NCBI RefSeq assembly: GCF_001005085.2
Contig: NZ_LBMU02000022.1
Coordinates: 1 to 64,000, forward strand
Origin: Streptomyces humi
Lineage (GTDB): Bacteria > Actinomycetota > Actinomycetes > Streptomycetales > Streptomycetaceae
Direction: 5' to 3'
DNA length: 64,000 bases
A program made the translations under genes and the position numbers. The notes beneath the pieces were generated by a model. That model made no database searches. It saw nothing but the letters and a program-made list of their open reading frames with translations, and was not told where the DNA came from. Below, in pieces: positions 52,875-60,348 of this stretch. The first letter of the stretch is position 1, and every line of letters begins with the position of its first letter.

Positions 52875-53353
52875 TTTGCCTCCCACCGTGCTGGGGTGTT
52901 CTCGTCAAAGCCCGGGATGTCCGGCGGATTACATGCTTTCACCGCTTCACGCTGTTCCAAGCCTGTTCCATGAAACGCGATGTAGGGGCTGATCCGATAG
53001 AGGTTGTAATTCCCGATACGTCCGCGGACGACCAGGATCCGGTGCTTGGTCAGCTTCCTGTTGACCTTCCCCACGGCATCGGTCGACATGCCCACGCGCT
53101 TGGCGATGTCGGCTCCCGTGGCCCGCAGGGGCTCCATCCCCTCCGGCGAGACACCGATCCACCAGAGCACCAGGAACTTCTGACTGGGCGTGAAGGCCTT
53201 GGACTCCGTGATGGCCTCGACCCGGGCCTTGTCCACCTGGGTGTGCCTGCCGGAGAAGGCATACGGCGCATAGGGGACCGGCTCACCGGTGTCGGCGTCG
53301 ACCAGTCTGCGTACTGCTCCCAACAGGCCCTCCGTGCATGGTCGTTGCCGCAC
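52871..53353 (-). CDS. RepL-like/winged-helix plasmid protein
   Basis: A 160-aa protein with a winged helix (AFTPSQKFLVLWWIGVSPEG, ADIAKRVGMSTDAVGKVNRK, LTKHRILVVRGRIGNYNLYR) followed by ISPYIAFHGTGLEQREAV. The last part resembles the RNPxIxFKG-type end of RepL replication initiators of small plasmids. Start at GTG 53353. It is coupled to the next winged-helix gene by GTGA. Replication initiator, copy-control protein or regulator are all possible. Confidence 0.65.
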   Translation of the reverse strand: MRQRPCTEGLLGAVRRLVDADTGEPVPYAPYAFSGRHTQVDKARVEAITESKAFTPSQKFLVLWWIGVSPEGMEPLRATGADIAKRVGMSTDAVGKVNRKLTKHRILVVRGRIGNYNLYRISPYIAFHGTGLEQREAVKACNPPDIPGFDENTPARWEAK

Positions 53354-54005
53354 TGTTCCTTGGGGGACGGCTGTCGAACCGGTTGAACCGCCTTGATGAA
53401 CCTAACGTACATGAGCAGGAAGTCAATCAACTCCGCCTACAGGACGTGTCGCGTGCCTCCAGGAGCAGGGGCGGCCCGGTACGGCGTCGGTCTCCGAGGC
53501 GGGGTCACCGGAGGCGGAGAAATGAACGTGACGTCAATCTACCGCTGTCGTAGAACAGCGGTACCCAGTTCCTGTGGACTGACCACCGCTGCCACAGGAA
53601 CTGCCTGGCAGTTCTGAGGAACTGGGTCCCGACCCCTGTTTCCGCAGGTCAGACGGGTTTCTGCGAGGTCGCCCTCTCTTGATGTGAAACAGCGCCGTAC
53701 CCGGCTTCCCCTTCTGCCTACAGGCCTACCTCTCTCCCACACTTCCCGCACCACAGAAAGCCAGCCACGACGTACCGGCATGGACGCACCCAGGCGCGCG
53801 TATGTCTCGCTCAGCCCCCCACCTGGCCCAGCCACGTCATCTGTTGGTGAACCCCGCACCCTGCCTGAGGCCGGAACGGGGCAGGTCCATGCAGGAGACG
53901 TCCGGCACGTGCGGAGAGACCCGGTCGACATGAGAAAACGCCTGCGGCCGACACGCGACAATGCTCGTGTCGGCCGCAGGCGCAGCAGCGATCAGTGCGA
54001 AGGGA
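53354..54005. other. Intergenic region with nested inverted repeats
   Basis: This 652-bp gap separates the RepL-like pair from parB. At 53565-53625 it contains CCCAGTTCCTGTGG, CCACAGGAACTG, GGCAGTTCTG and AGGAACTGGG, i.e. overlapping inverted repeats of one 8-bp core (CAGTTCCT). A GGCCGCAGGCG/CGCCTGCGGCC hairpin at 53939-53988 lies close behind the parB stop and could be its terminator. Confidence 0.55.
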
Positions 54006-55181
54006 TCAACTCGTCGGCTGGGATCCGAGACGTTCGCTCTGGTGCTTGTTGAGAAGGCTCAGCATCTTGTCGAACTCGGTGTCGCTCATCTTCTTGATGA
54101 GGTGCATCGCGATGTACCAGCCGTCGTCGTACGGCAGCTGGCGTCCCCCTCGCGCCTGGGGGTCGGGCGCGGCGCTCTCCGCCCTCTCCGGTGCCTCGGT
54201 CTCGGCGGCGGAGGGACTGGAGGCTCCAGCCGCCGTAGCACGCTGAGGGGCGCGCGTCGCAGGGACCGACACTTCTGGCGGAGAGACCGGAGGCGGCACT
54301 GACGCCGAGGGCTGTTCGGATTCCAGTGCTTCCGTCAGGGACCGGGAGAGCACCGGTTCTCGCGACGCCGGCTCCTCCGGCGCTGCTTCCTGCGGCGCTG
54401 CTTCGTGCGGCACCGAATCCTGCGGCGGGGGCTCATGGGTTACAGGAGCGGGTACGGGGGCCCGCCGCTCCGCTTCCCTGCCCGCCCGTTCGGTCTTGAG
54501 CTCCTGGAGAGCTTCCTCCTGACGGTCATGCGGAAGCTTGGCGACGGAGCGCAGCAGCTCGACGGGCTCTTCTCCGACGGCGGCCTGGAGTTCGGGCGTC
54601 AGATTGAGCAGGGCAAGTCGCTGGGAGACCCAGCCCTGCGACTTGCGCAACCGCTTGGCGAGCTTGACCTGTGAGCCGTGGATGGCGAGAAGGCGTTGCA
54701 AGGCGCGCGCCTCGTCCAGAGGATCGAGATCATTACGGTGAATATTCGCGACCAGCGCGGATTCCAGGATCGCGTCGCCGTCACTCCCCTGCTCGTCGTC
54801 GACCATGACGTTGAGATGAGTGAGTCCCGCTTCCCGCGCGGCAGCCAGCCGGCTGCTGCCGTCGACGACGACATGGGTGGTGTCGGGTTCGAGATCGCCG
54901 GCCCGGTCCGGGTTGGCCTTGATGTAGGCATCACGGTTCATCACCGTGATGGCTGCCTTCTGACCGTGTTCCGCGAGACTGCCGGCGAGTTCGGTGAGAT
55001 CGCCCATGCTGGTGCGCGGGTTCTCGGGGTTGGGGCTGATCCGCTTGACCGGCAGTCGAGTCGGAGGAGCCACTCCTTCGGTGGGGACGCCGGTGGCCGC
55101 GCCGATGGCGGTGCGCCGGGCGCTGACAGGCCGGGCACCTCCCCCGAAGCGCCCGGCTCCCAACTGGTCGGCCTTGCTCAT
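54006..55181 (-). CDS. parB: ParB family partition protein
   Basis: A 391-aa ParB/Spo0J-type CTP-dependent centromere-binding protein. The N-terminal ParB domain has ENPRTSMGDLTELAGSLAEH, VVDGSSRLAAAREAGL and ALVANIHRNDLDPLDEARA (the ENxxRxDL-type box); a central HTH reads LAKRLRKSQGWVSQRLALL. A long Pro/Glu/Ala linker and a C-terminal dimerisation helix (TEFDKMLSLLNKHQSE) follow. It overlaps the parA stop by ATGA. The likely target is the CTATTACGGCGTAATAG palindrome found in four copies nearby. Confidence 0.93.
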   Translation of the reverse strand: MSKADQLGAGRFGGGARPVSARRTAIGAATGVPTEGVAPPTRLPVKRISPNPENPRTSMGDLTELAGSLAEHGQKAAITVMNRDAYIKANPDRAGDLEPDTTHVVVDGSSRLAAAREAGLTHLNVMVDDEQGSDGDAILESALVANIHRNDLDPLDEARALQRLLAIHGSQVKLAKRLRKSQGWVSQRLALLNLTPELQAAVGEEPVELLRSVAKLPHDRQEEALQELKTERAGREAERRAPVPAPVTHEPPPQDSVPHEAAPQEAAPEEPASREPVLSRSLTEALESEQPSASVPPPVSPPEVSVPATRAPQRATAAGASSPSAAETEAPERAESAAPDPQARGGRQLPYDDGWYIAMHLIKKMSDTEFDKMLSLLNKHQSERLGSQPTS

Positions 55182-56443
55182 GAGATCTCCCGGGCCAGTG
55201 CACGCATGGCTACAGCTTGCTGCGAGGAGGGCGCATAACTGAGCAGGGGCTGCTTCATGCGGACGGCCTCCTTCTGCTCCTTGAGGTCGCTGATGAGACC
55301 GACGACCTTCGGATCCTTTATGTCGACCCAGCCTTGGAGAGACGATGTGGCGATGTATCCGCGGCGGCTGTCGTAGAGGTTGACGACGATGCCCAGGTAG
55401 TCGATGTCCAGGGCGAGGTCGTTACGGAGATCCTCTATCTGGTTCGTCAGCAGGTCGTAGGCGTCCGCCGAACTGTCCTCGGCCTGAACGACGATGAGGG
55501 CTCCGGACTCTCCGGGAACTTCGCCGTCGCGTCGGCGGCCGTAGTAGGCGGCCGCGTCCATGCTGAGACCGAGGCTGGGCGGGCAGTCGACGATGATGAC
55601 GTCGTAATCGGATTCGAGCGGCATCAGGGCCCGCTCAAGAGCACTCTCCCGAGCACGTACCGCTGACAGACGGACGTCGAGAAGGAAAGCGTCATGGCAG
55701 GCGGGCAGCAGGTGCAGTCGGCCACCGAAGTGTTCCTCGTCGACGGACACGATCAGGTCCCGCAGCTCGCCCTTGGTCTCGCCTGCCATGTGGTTGGTGA
55801 GGCTGTCGCCGTTCATCGGCAGAGGAGCGGCGCCCAGCTGGTTGGTGAGGTGACACTGCGGGTCGAAGTCGACCAGGAGGACGCGCAGGCCGTGGCCGGG
55901 CAGCTTCTCCACACTGAGCGGGTCGTTGTCGCTCTCGGCTGAGTCCGGCTGGTCCTCGCTGTCGCGCAGTGCCGTCGCCAGAGCCTTGGCCACGCGCACG
56001 GGGAAGAGCCGGGTGGAGTCCTCCGACAACGCCTCCCCCACGCCTGCGGTGATGGCGGTCTTGCCCACGCCACCCTTCTGGTTGCAGACGATGATGCGTC
56101 GGGGGATCTCCGAACGCTGGACGTCGGGGGCTGGGTGGGTGTCCAGCCAGAGCTGGACGGACTGGGCGAGTCCCTGGATGAGAGAGACGCGCCGGTCCTC
56201 GGCGATCCCGCGGAACTCCTCCCACTGGCCCGGGGGCAGGAAGGTGGAGAAGGACTCGGCCCCACCGGTGTCCACCGAGGCGGTGGCCGACGCCAGGTCG
56301 CACCAGGCGGCGATGCCCTGTTCGACGGCGGTCTGAATCTCGATGCCGAGTTGGGCGGTTCTGACCTTGAGGTTCTGCCGGAGCCATCCCGGCAGCTTGG
56401 ACACGACCTTGACTCGGTCGTTCGAGGTGGCTGGCATACTCAT
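55178..56443 (-). CDS. parA: ParA family ATPase with N-terminal DNA-binding domain
   Basis: A 421-aa Walker-type partition ATPase. An N-terminal segment (about 10-105) has two ribbon-helix-helix-like stretches (VKVVSKLPGWLRQNLKVRTA and RRVSLIQGLAQSVQLWLDTH), fitting an autorepressing type I ParA. The deviant Walker A is KGGVGKT at 123-129; the A' motif VDFDPQ at 191-196 and DVIIVDCPPSLG follow. The gap between A and A' is about 60 residues, with an acidic insertion (SEDQPDSAESDNDPLS) not seen in standard ParA. The TACTAACGT inverted repeat just upstream is a candidate operator. Operon with parB (ATGA). Confidence 0.93.
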   Translation of the reverse strand: MSMPATSNDRVKVVSKLPGWLRQNLKVRTAQLGIEIQTAVEQGIAAWCDLASATASVDTGGAESFSTFLPPGQWEEFRGIAEDRRVSLIQGLAQSVQLWLDTHPAPDVQRSEIPRRIIVCNQKGGVGKTAITAGVGEALSEDSTRLFPVRVAKALATALRDSEDQPDSAESDNDPLSVEKLPGHGLRVLLVDFDPQCHLTNQLGAAPLPMNGDSLTNHMAGETKGELRDLIVSVDEEHFGGRLHLLPACHDAFLLDVRLSAVRARESALERALMPLESDYDVIIVDCPPSLGLSMDAAAYYGRRRDGEVPGESGALIVVQAEDSSADAYDLLTNQIEDLRNDLALDIDYLGIVVNLYDSRRGYIATSSLQGWVDIKDPKVVGLISDLKEQKEAVRMKQPLLSYAPSSQQAVAMRALAREIS

Positions 56444-56454
56444 GGCGCTACCTT

Positions 56455-56493
56455 ACTAACGTCCAGTGCCATCTGTTGCACCGACACGTTAGT
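56455..56493. promoter_or_regulatory. Candidate parA operator
   Basis: ACTAACGT at 56455 and ACGTTAGT at 56486 form an inverted repeat 12 bases before the parA start, in a low-GC stretch. Confidence 0.55.
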
Positions 56494-56526
56494 TAGTCCG
56501 CCCCGGTGTTGGCGAGAGGCCTCACA

Positions 56527-56549
56527 GACCTATTACGGCGTAATAGGTC
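56527..56549. repeat. Palindrome copy 1 (candidate parS)
   Basis: CTATTACGGCGTAATAG with arms extended to 11 bp (GACCTATTACG on each side of a central G). It lies 84 bases upstream of parA. Confidence 0.8.
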
Positions 56550-56585
56550 CGGCGAGTTCGCTCCACTTGCGCGAGACCGTGAGAC

Positions 56586-56602
56586 CTATTACGGCGTAAT
56601 AG
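56586..56602. repeat. Palindrome copy 2 (candidate parS)
   Basis: CTATTACGGCGTAATAG, 56 bp from copy 1, centre to centre. Confidence 0.8.
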
Positions 56603-56782
56603 CCCTGTGCTGCCTCACCCTCCACCTGTTCGCACCCCGTATCAAGCACAAGTCCCGGGTGAGTCAGCGCCGGGTCGCATACGTCCTGGCCACTAACTGA
56701 TCGTTTCAGAATGGGATCTATCAGGACAGCCTCGAAGACGGTACGCAGGCGCTGTTGGGCTGCGACGTGGTAGGCATGAGCG

Positions 56783-57409
56783 GTGATTGGTCGCCTCCCG
56801 CTTGACGAGCAGCTCGCAGCCCTGAAGTCCGTGCTGTCCCGCAACGAGGTGCTGGTGGAGGTTCTGAACCGCACGGCGCGATTCGGGCTGCCGGGCTGGT
56901 ACCTGACGGCAGGCTGTCTGTTCCAGACCGTCTGGAACGTGGCCACGAACAGGCACCCCTCCAGCGGCATCAAGGACTACGACGTCTTCTACTTCGACAA
57001 TCACGACCTGTCGTGGGAGGCGGAGGACGCTGTGATCAAGGCCGCCGACGCGGCCTTCGCCGGATTGCCGGCACAGGTCGAGGTCCGTAACGAGGCACGT
57101 GTCCACCTCTGGTACGAGCAGAAGTTCGGCGTCGCGTGCGCTCCCTACGCCTCCACCGAGGCTGCCATCGACAGCTTCGCTGCCACTACCTGCTGCTTGG
57201 GAGTTCGCCTGGAGCGGGATGGGCAGTGGCGCGTCTATGCACCGCACGGGCTCGCCGACGTGTTCAATCTCGTCGTCCGGCCCAATCCAGTGCTTGCTCC
57301 GCGCGCGGTATACGAGACAAAGACGGCTCGCTGGCGACAGCAGTGGCCCGAGCTGACCGTGCTCGACTGGCCTTCGAAGGCCACCACCTTGACGCCTGCC
57401 TCAACCTGA
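56783..57409 (+). CDS. Nucleotidyltransferase family protein (NTP_transf_6-like)
   Basis: A 208-aa protein of the DUF925/NTP_transf_6 group (GWYLTAGCLFQTVWNV, SGIKDYDVFYFD with the paired Asp ligands, then LWYEQKFG, FAATTCCLGVRLE and HGLADVFNLVVRPNP). It is flanked by palindromes 2 and 3 and its 3' end meets an IS5 remnant, so its last residues may have been altered. It starts at 56783; an upstream frame (YQDSLEDGTQALLGCDVVGM) looks coding but has no start. Role unknown. Confidence 0.88.
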   Translation: MIGRLPLDEQLAALKSVLSRNEVLVEVLNRTARFGLPGWYLTAGCLFQTVWNVATNRHPSSGIKDYDVFYFDNHDLSWEAEDAVIKAADAAFAGLPAQVEVRNEARVHLWYEQKFGVACAPYASTEAAIDSFAATTCCLGVRLERDGQWRVYAPHGLADVFNLVVRPNPVLAPRAVYETKTARWRQQWPELTVLDWPSKATTLTPAST

Positions 57410-57565
57410 TGCGCGCAGTCGACGCAGACAGACGATGTCGCAGGCGAGTTGCAGCAGACCGACATGAAGGTCGGCACGCCGTTCGTAGCGGACACGGAGT
57501 CGCGTCCAGCAGTCGGCAGGAACTGGGGGATGTCGTGGCGATGGCCGGCGTCGAGGGAAGACCGC
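57401..57565 (-). mobile_element. IS5-family transposase remnant
   Basis: On the minus strand one frame reads LDAGHRHDIPQFLP, the central motif of a Streptomyces IS5-family transposase (LxxGNRNDVTQLxPLxD). After an internal deletion, another frame reads WTRLRVRYERRADLHVGLLQ, then LACDIVCLRRL, its C-terminus. The catalytic Asp-Asp-Glu middle part is gone. Inverted-repeat ends were not identified. It joins an unrelated N-terminal frame. Confidence 0.75.
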
Positions 57566-57826
57566 GACGGACTCGTGGTGCCCTCGGTCTCCTGCCGATT
57601 CGTTCAGCGCCACTGGTTGGGCTGCGTCTCTTTCCAGTTTGGACAGCGCGCGCAGAGCCGCATCGAAGCAGCGGTCGAGGCTCGCCTTCTGCAACGGGGT
57701 TCGACAGTGGGGGAGCACCGCCTCGATCTCGTCCAGCCAGTAGTCGACGTCGTCATCGCTCCGTAGGAACTCCCGCTGTTCCAGGAGCCGGCTCACCACG
57801 GGCAGCAGAAGGGCAAGCTGCGGCAC
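57401..57826 (-). pseudogene. Chimeric frame: hypothetical N-terminus fused to IS remnant
   Basis: A GTG-started frame gives 141 aa. The first 80 (PQLALLLPVVSRLLEQREFL, DDVDYWLDEIEAVLPHCRTP, LDRCFDAALRALSKLER) look like a real but truncated plasmid protein; the rest is out-of-frame and in-frame IS5 transposase. It is probably not functional. Confidence 0.5.
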
Positions 57827-58268
57827 AGACTGTGAATCAGCATGGCGCAGCCACGGAGAGCGCTTGGACTGGGCTCCGGCCTATTACGGCGTAATAGGCC
57901 GGAGCCCAGAAGTGGGGGAGGGCCGGGCCCGGGCAGCAAGGTCAGGCTTCGGGGTGGACCAAGCACCTGAGCAGGGGCACGGCGTTCGTTGTGCGACACC
58001 GGTTGGAAGAAACGCGCGTCCACGTTCTCGACAGCGGCGATCGCGTGGGCCAGTTCTGCGCCGACGCTGGTGACACGCAGTTGTCTGGCACGGGTGTCGC
58101 CAGGGTCGATCTCACGCTCGATCAGACCTTCGGCTTCCAGCGCAGGGGAGAAGAACGAACTGAACGTGGGTGAGGTCTAGGGGGCAAGAGCGATGGCAAT
58201 GTCACGTTGCCAACGGAGGGGGCGTGCCAGAGCAGGAAGCCGGGGCTCGCGCCGGGGACGAGGGCCAT
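57800..58268 (-). pseudogene. Degraded MarR-family regulator
   Basis: Three frames together rebuild one MarR protein from the ATG at 58268: PGFLLWHA, then (frameshift) LRWQRDIAIALAP, then (frameshift) LDLTHVQFVLL, then (deletion) ALEAEGLIEREIDPGDTRAR, QLRVTSVGAELAHAIAAVEN and DARFFQPVSHNERRA. The order and wording match MarR proteins closely, but at least two frameshifts and a loss of about 50 residues, including the recognition helix, make it dead. Its ATG overlaps the preceding stop (TGATG). Confidence 0.7.
57869..57909. repeat. Palindrome copy 3, extended to 41 bp
   Basis: CTATTACGGCGTAATAG with 20-bp perfect arms (CTGGGCTCCGGCCTATTACG) around a central G. Confidence 0.85.
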
Positions 58269-58438
58269 CAGTCCTGGGCCAGCTTGACCAAGGCGGCCAT
58301 GGTCTCCGGCAAGGCGGCAGTGGCGGCCGGACGGATCTGCGGACCGAGTTCGTCGCCGTCGGGGGCTGTGATCTCCATCCGGTAGGTCACCCGCGTGCGT
58401 AGTTCATTGCCCTGGGAGAGCCGGGGCTGCCCCTGCAC
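58268..58438 (-). pseudogene. SRPBCC-like C-terminal fragment
   Basis: A 56-codon frame (TRVTYRMEITAPDGDELGPQ, TAALPETMAALVKLAQ) resembles the last part of an SRPBCC/polyketide-cyclase-like protein. The frame is cut off by palindrome copy 4: upstream it meets TAG inside the palindrome. It overlaps the MarR remnant's ATG by TGATG, a former operon. Confidence 0.45.
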
Positions 58439-58460
58439 CTATTACGGCGTAATAGGTGCA
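58434..58460. repeat. Palindrome copy 4
   Basis: CTATTACGGCGTAATAG with 13-bp arms (TGCACCTATTACG) around a central G. Coding-like frames on both sides end at its TAA/TAG triplets. Confidence 0.8.
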
Positions 58461-58649
58461 CGGCGTCGGCGCTCTTGCTCAAACAAGGCGGTCTTCCTGT
58501 CACCGAGGCGATCCCAGGCGGCAGAGTCCACGACACCAGGCGGAACGGCATTGCCCCGGTCGGGCGTAGGACTGGCACGCAGTGCTTGGCCGACAGCGGC
58601 GAGGCGGTCCGATCCTGTCGGCTGGAAGGGTTCGGGGACTGACAGGGGC

Positions 58650-59190
58650 TCAGGGACGGGACTGAAGGGACTGCGGTTCTTTGGTCCCTGGGCTTTGGTC
58701 CCTGATGTTTGTGCAGGTCAGAGGCTTTTCGGGGAGGGAAGTAGGGACCGTAGGGACTGAAATCGGCAATTATGACGTAGACAAGAGATGTATTCGTACG
58801 CGCGTGCGCATACAACCCACATGTTAAGTACAGCTCATAATTGCCGAGTTAAGTCCCTCCAGTCCCTGATCTGGGGACTGGCAGAGCGCTGACCTGCGAT
58901 GATGAGGAAAGGGACTGAAGAGGGACTCTCAGTCCCAGACCCTTGGCTTCGGTCTCTGGACCCTTTCGGTCCCTCGGCGGACGGGGAAGCCCCCCCCCGG
59001 AGACATGACGCGCAGAGCGCCAAGACCCCTGTGCTCTTCGGTCCCTTCAGCCCCTAGGGTGGGGAGCGCCCCGGACGAGGGACCCAAGGGACCCAAGGAA
59101 CTGATAGAAACGGCACGCGGGTCGGACGGACTCATTTTTCCGAAGGTGGGCCTTACACTCTTTTCGCATCAGAGTCCCTTCGGTCCCTGA
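58650..59190. other. Putative replication origin (iterons and AT-rich dyad)
   Basis: About 18 copies of an AGGGAC(C/T) / GGTCCCT word are scattered here in both directions (TTTGGTCCCTG twice at 58684 and 58695; GTAGGGACCGTAGGGACT at 58741; AGTCCCTTCGGTCCCT at 59173). In their midst lies a symmetrical, AT-rich element: AGGGACT (58752), four bases, TCGGCAATTATGA (58763-58775), a centre, TCATAATTGCCGA (58835-58847), four bases, AGTCCCT (58852). It is followed by the PrimPol and helicase genes. This is the classic layout of an iteron origin next to its replication genes. Function is inferred. Confidence 0.65.
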
Positions 59191-59241
59191 CGGCGGCAAC
59201 CTCCCACGTCAGGTGTGTGAAGTGACCGGCAGACAGACGAG

Positions 59242-60348
59242 ATGAGGACGATTCCCGTGCCCCGCGAAGGTGAGAGCTTCGACGGCAGTACCGCTGTCGT
59301 CCCCGGCTCGCCGAGCGTCGTCGCACGATGGTGTGCCGCCCAGGGCTGGCCGGTGCACCCGCTCGCCCCCGGCAGGAAGACCCCCGTCCGGAACTGCCCT
59401 CGTTGCCAGGCCGATCGGCACGACCCGGCCACATGCCCCTGTATCGCCGCAGGACGCCCTTGCCACGGCTTCCACGCCGCTACCACCGACCCGGCCCTGA
59501 TCGCCCGCTGGTGGGCGTCCAGTCCCTTTCCAGGGGTGGGTGTGGCGTGCGGCCCCGCGGGACTCGTCGTCATCGACATCGACGCCCACCAGGCGCCCGT
59601 TCCGGACCGAGGGCAGTTGCTGCCGGGTATCCGCATTCCGGAGGGGGTCAGACTGGACGGGCTGGCCTCGGGTTTCGACACGTTGGCCCTCCTCGCGGCG
59701 TACCGGGGTCAGACCGCTCCCGCGGAGGACGAGCACACGTTGCGGGTGCGGACCCCGTCGGGAGGTCTGCATGTCTGGTACCGGAACCCTGACCCCTCTG
59801 TGCGGTACAGGTGTTCGACAGGTTCGGCCCGGCACACCGCGTTGGCCTGGCAGGTGGACGTACGTGCCCAGGGCGGTTACATCGTCGCCCCCGGAACCAG
59901 GACCCCTCAAGGGGTCTACCGTGCGGAGGGCACGGTCCGCCGGCCCGCCGTGCTCCCGGAGTGGCTCGGCAGCGAGCTACGGCGCACGGGACATGTGAGC
60001 GAGCCCCGGAAGACCGACGTCCCCGCCTCGGTCTCCCCGCTCACGGAGGCGCCCACCCGGCGGCGACCGGTCTTCGCCGAGCAGATCGTCGAGCCGTTGA
60101 TCACACTTATCGCGGAGTGTGCCGCGGCGCCGGAGGGCACCGGCTTCACCGAGAAACTCAACCGGGCGGCATACACCGCCGGCGGCCTGGTGGGAGCCGG
60201 ACACCTGGACCACGGGACCATTCGGGACCGACTCGTCCGTGTCGCCCACCATGCCCGCCCCTGGCAGCAGGCCCGGAATGAAAAGATCGTCGACGACGCC
60301 CTTGCCGTAGGGTCCGTCCGCCCTCTCCACCTCAAAGGACGTCCATGA
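59242..60348 (+). CDS. Bifunctional DNA primase/polymerase (PrimPol)
   Basis: A 368-aa archaeo-eukaryotic primase-type protein that makes primers and extends DNA. Motif I is VVIDIDAH (Asp112, Asp114), motif II is the SGGLH of residues 173-177, and a later GGYIVAPGTRTPQGVY contributes motif III. A Cys-rich stretch (CPRCQADRHDPATCPCIAAG, about 52-70) could bind zinc. The C-terminal helical domain (AAYTAGGLVGAGHLDHGTIR) is typical of actinobacterial plasmid/phage PrimPols. Its stop overlaps the helicase start (ATGA), so the two form one replication unit. Confidence 0.93.
   Translation: MRTIPVPREGESFDGSTAVVPGSPSVVARWCAAQGWPVHPLAPGRKTPVRNCPRCQADRHDPATCPCIAAGRPCHGFHAATTDPALIARWWASSPFPGVGVACGPAGLVVIDIDAHQAPVPDRGQLLPGIRIPEGVRLDGLASGFDTLALLAAYRGQTAPAEDEHTLRVRTPSGGLHVWYRNPDPSVRYRCSTGSARHTALAWQVDVRAQGGYIVAPGTRTPQGVYRAEGTVRRPAVLPEWLGSELRRTGHVSEPRKTDVPASVSPLTEAPTRRRPVFAEQIVEPLITLIAECAAAPEGTGFTEKLNRAAYTAGGLVGAGHLDHGTIRDRLVRVAHHARPWQQARNEKIVDDALAVGSVRPLHLKGRP

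Noticed and set aside
58387..58815. A 142-residue minus-strand gene across palindrome 4 and the origin dyad
   Set aside because: It runs through the iteron region and the palindrome, has an odd composition and shows no family motif.
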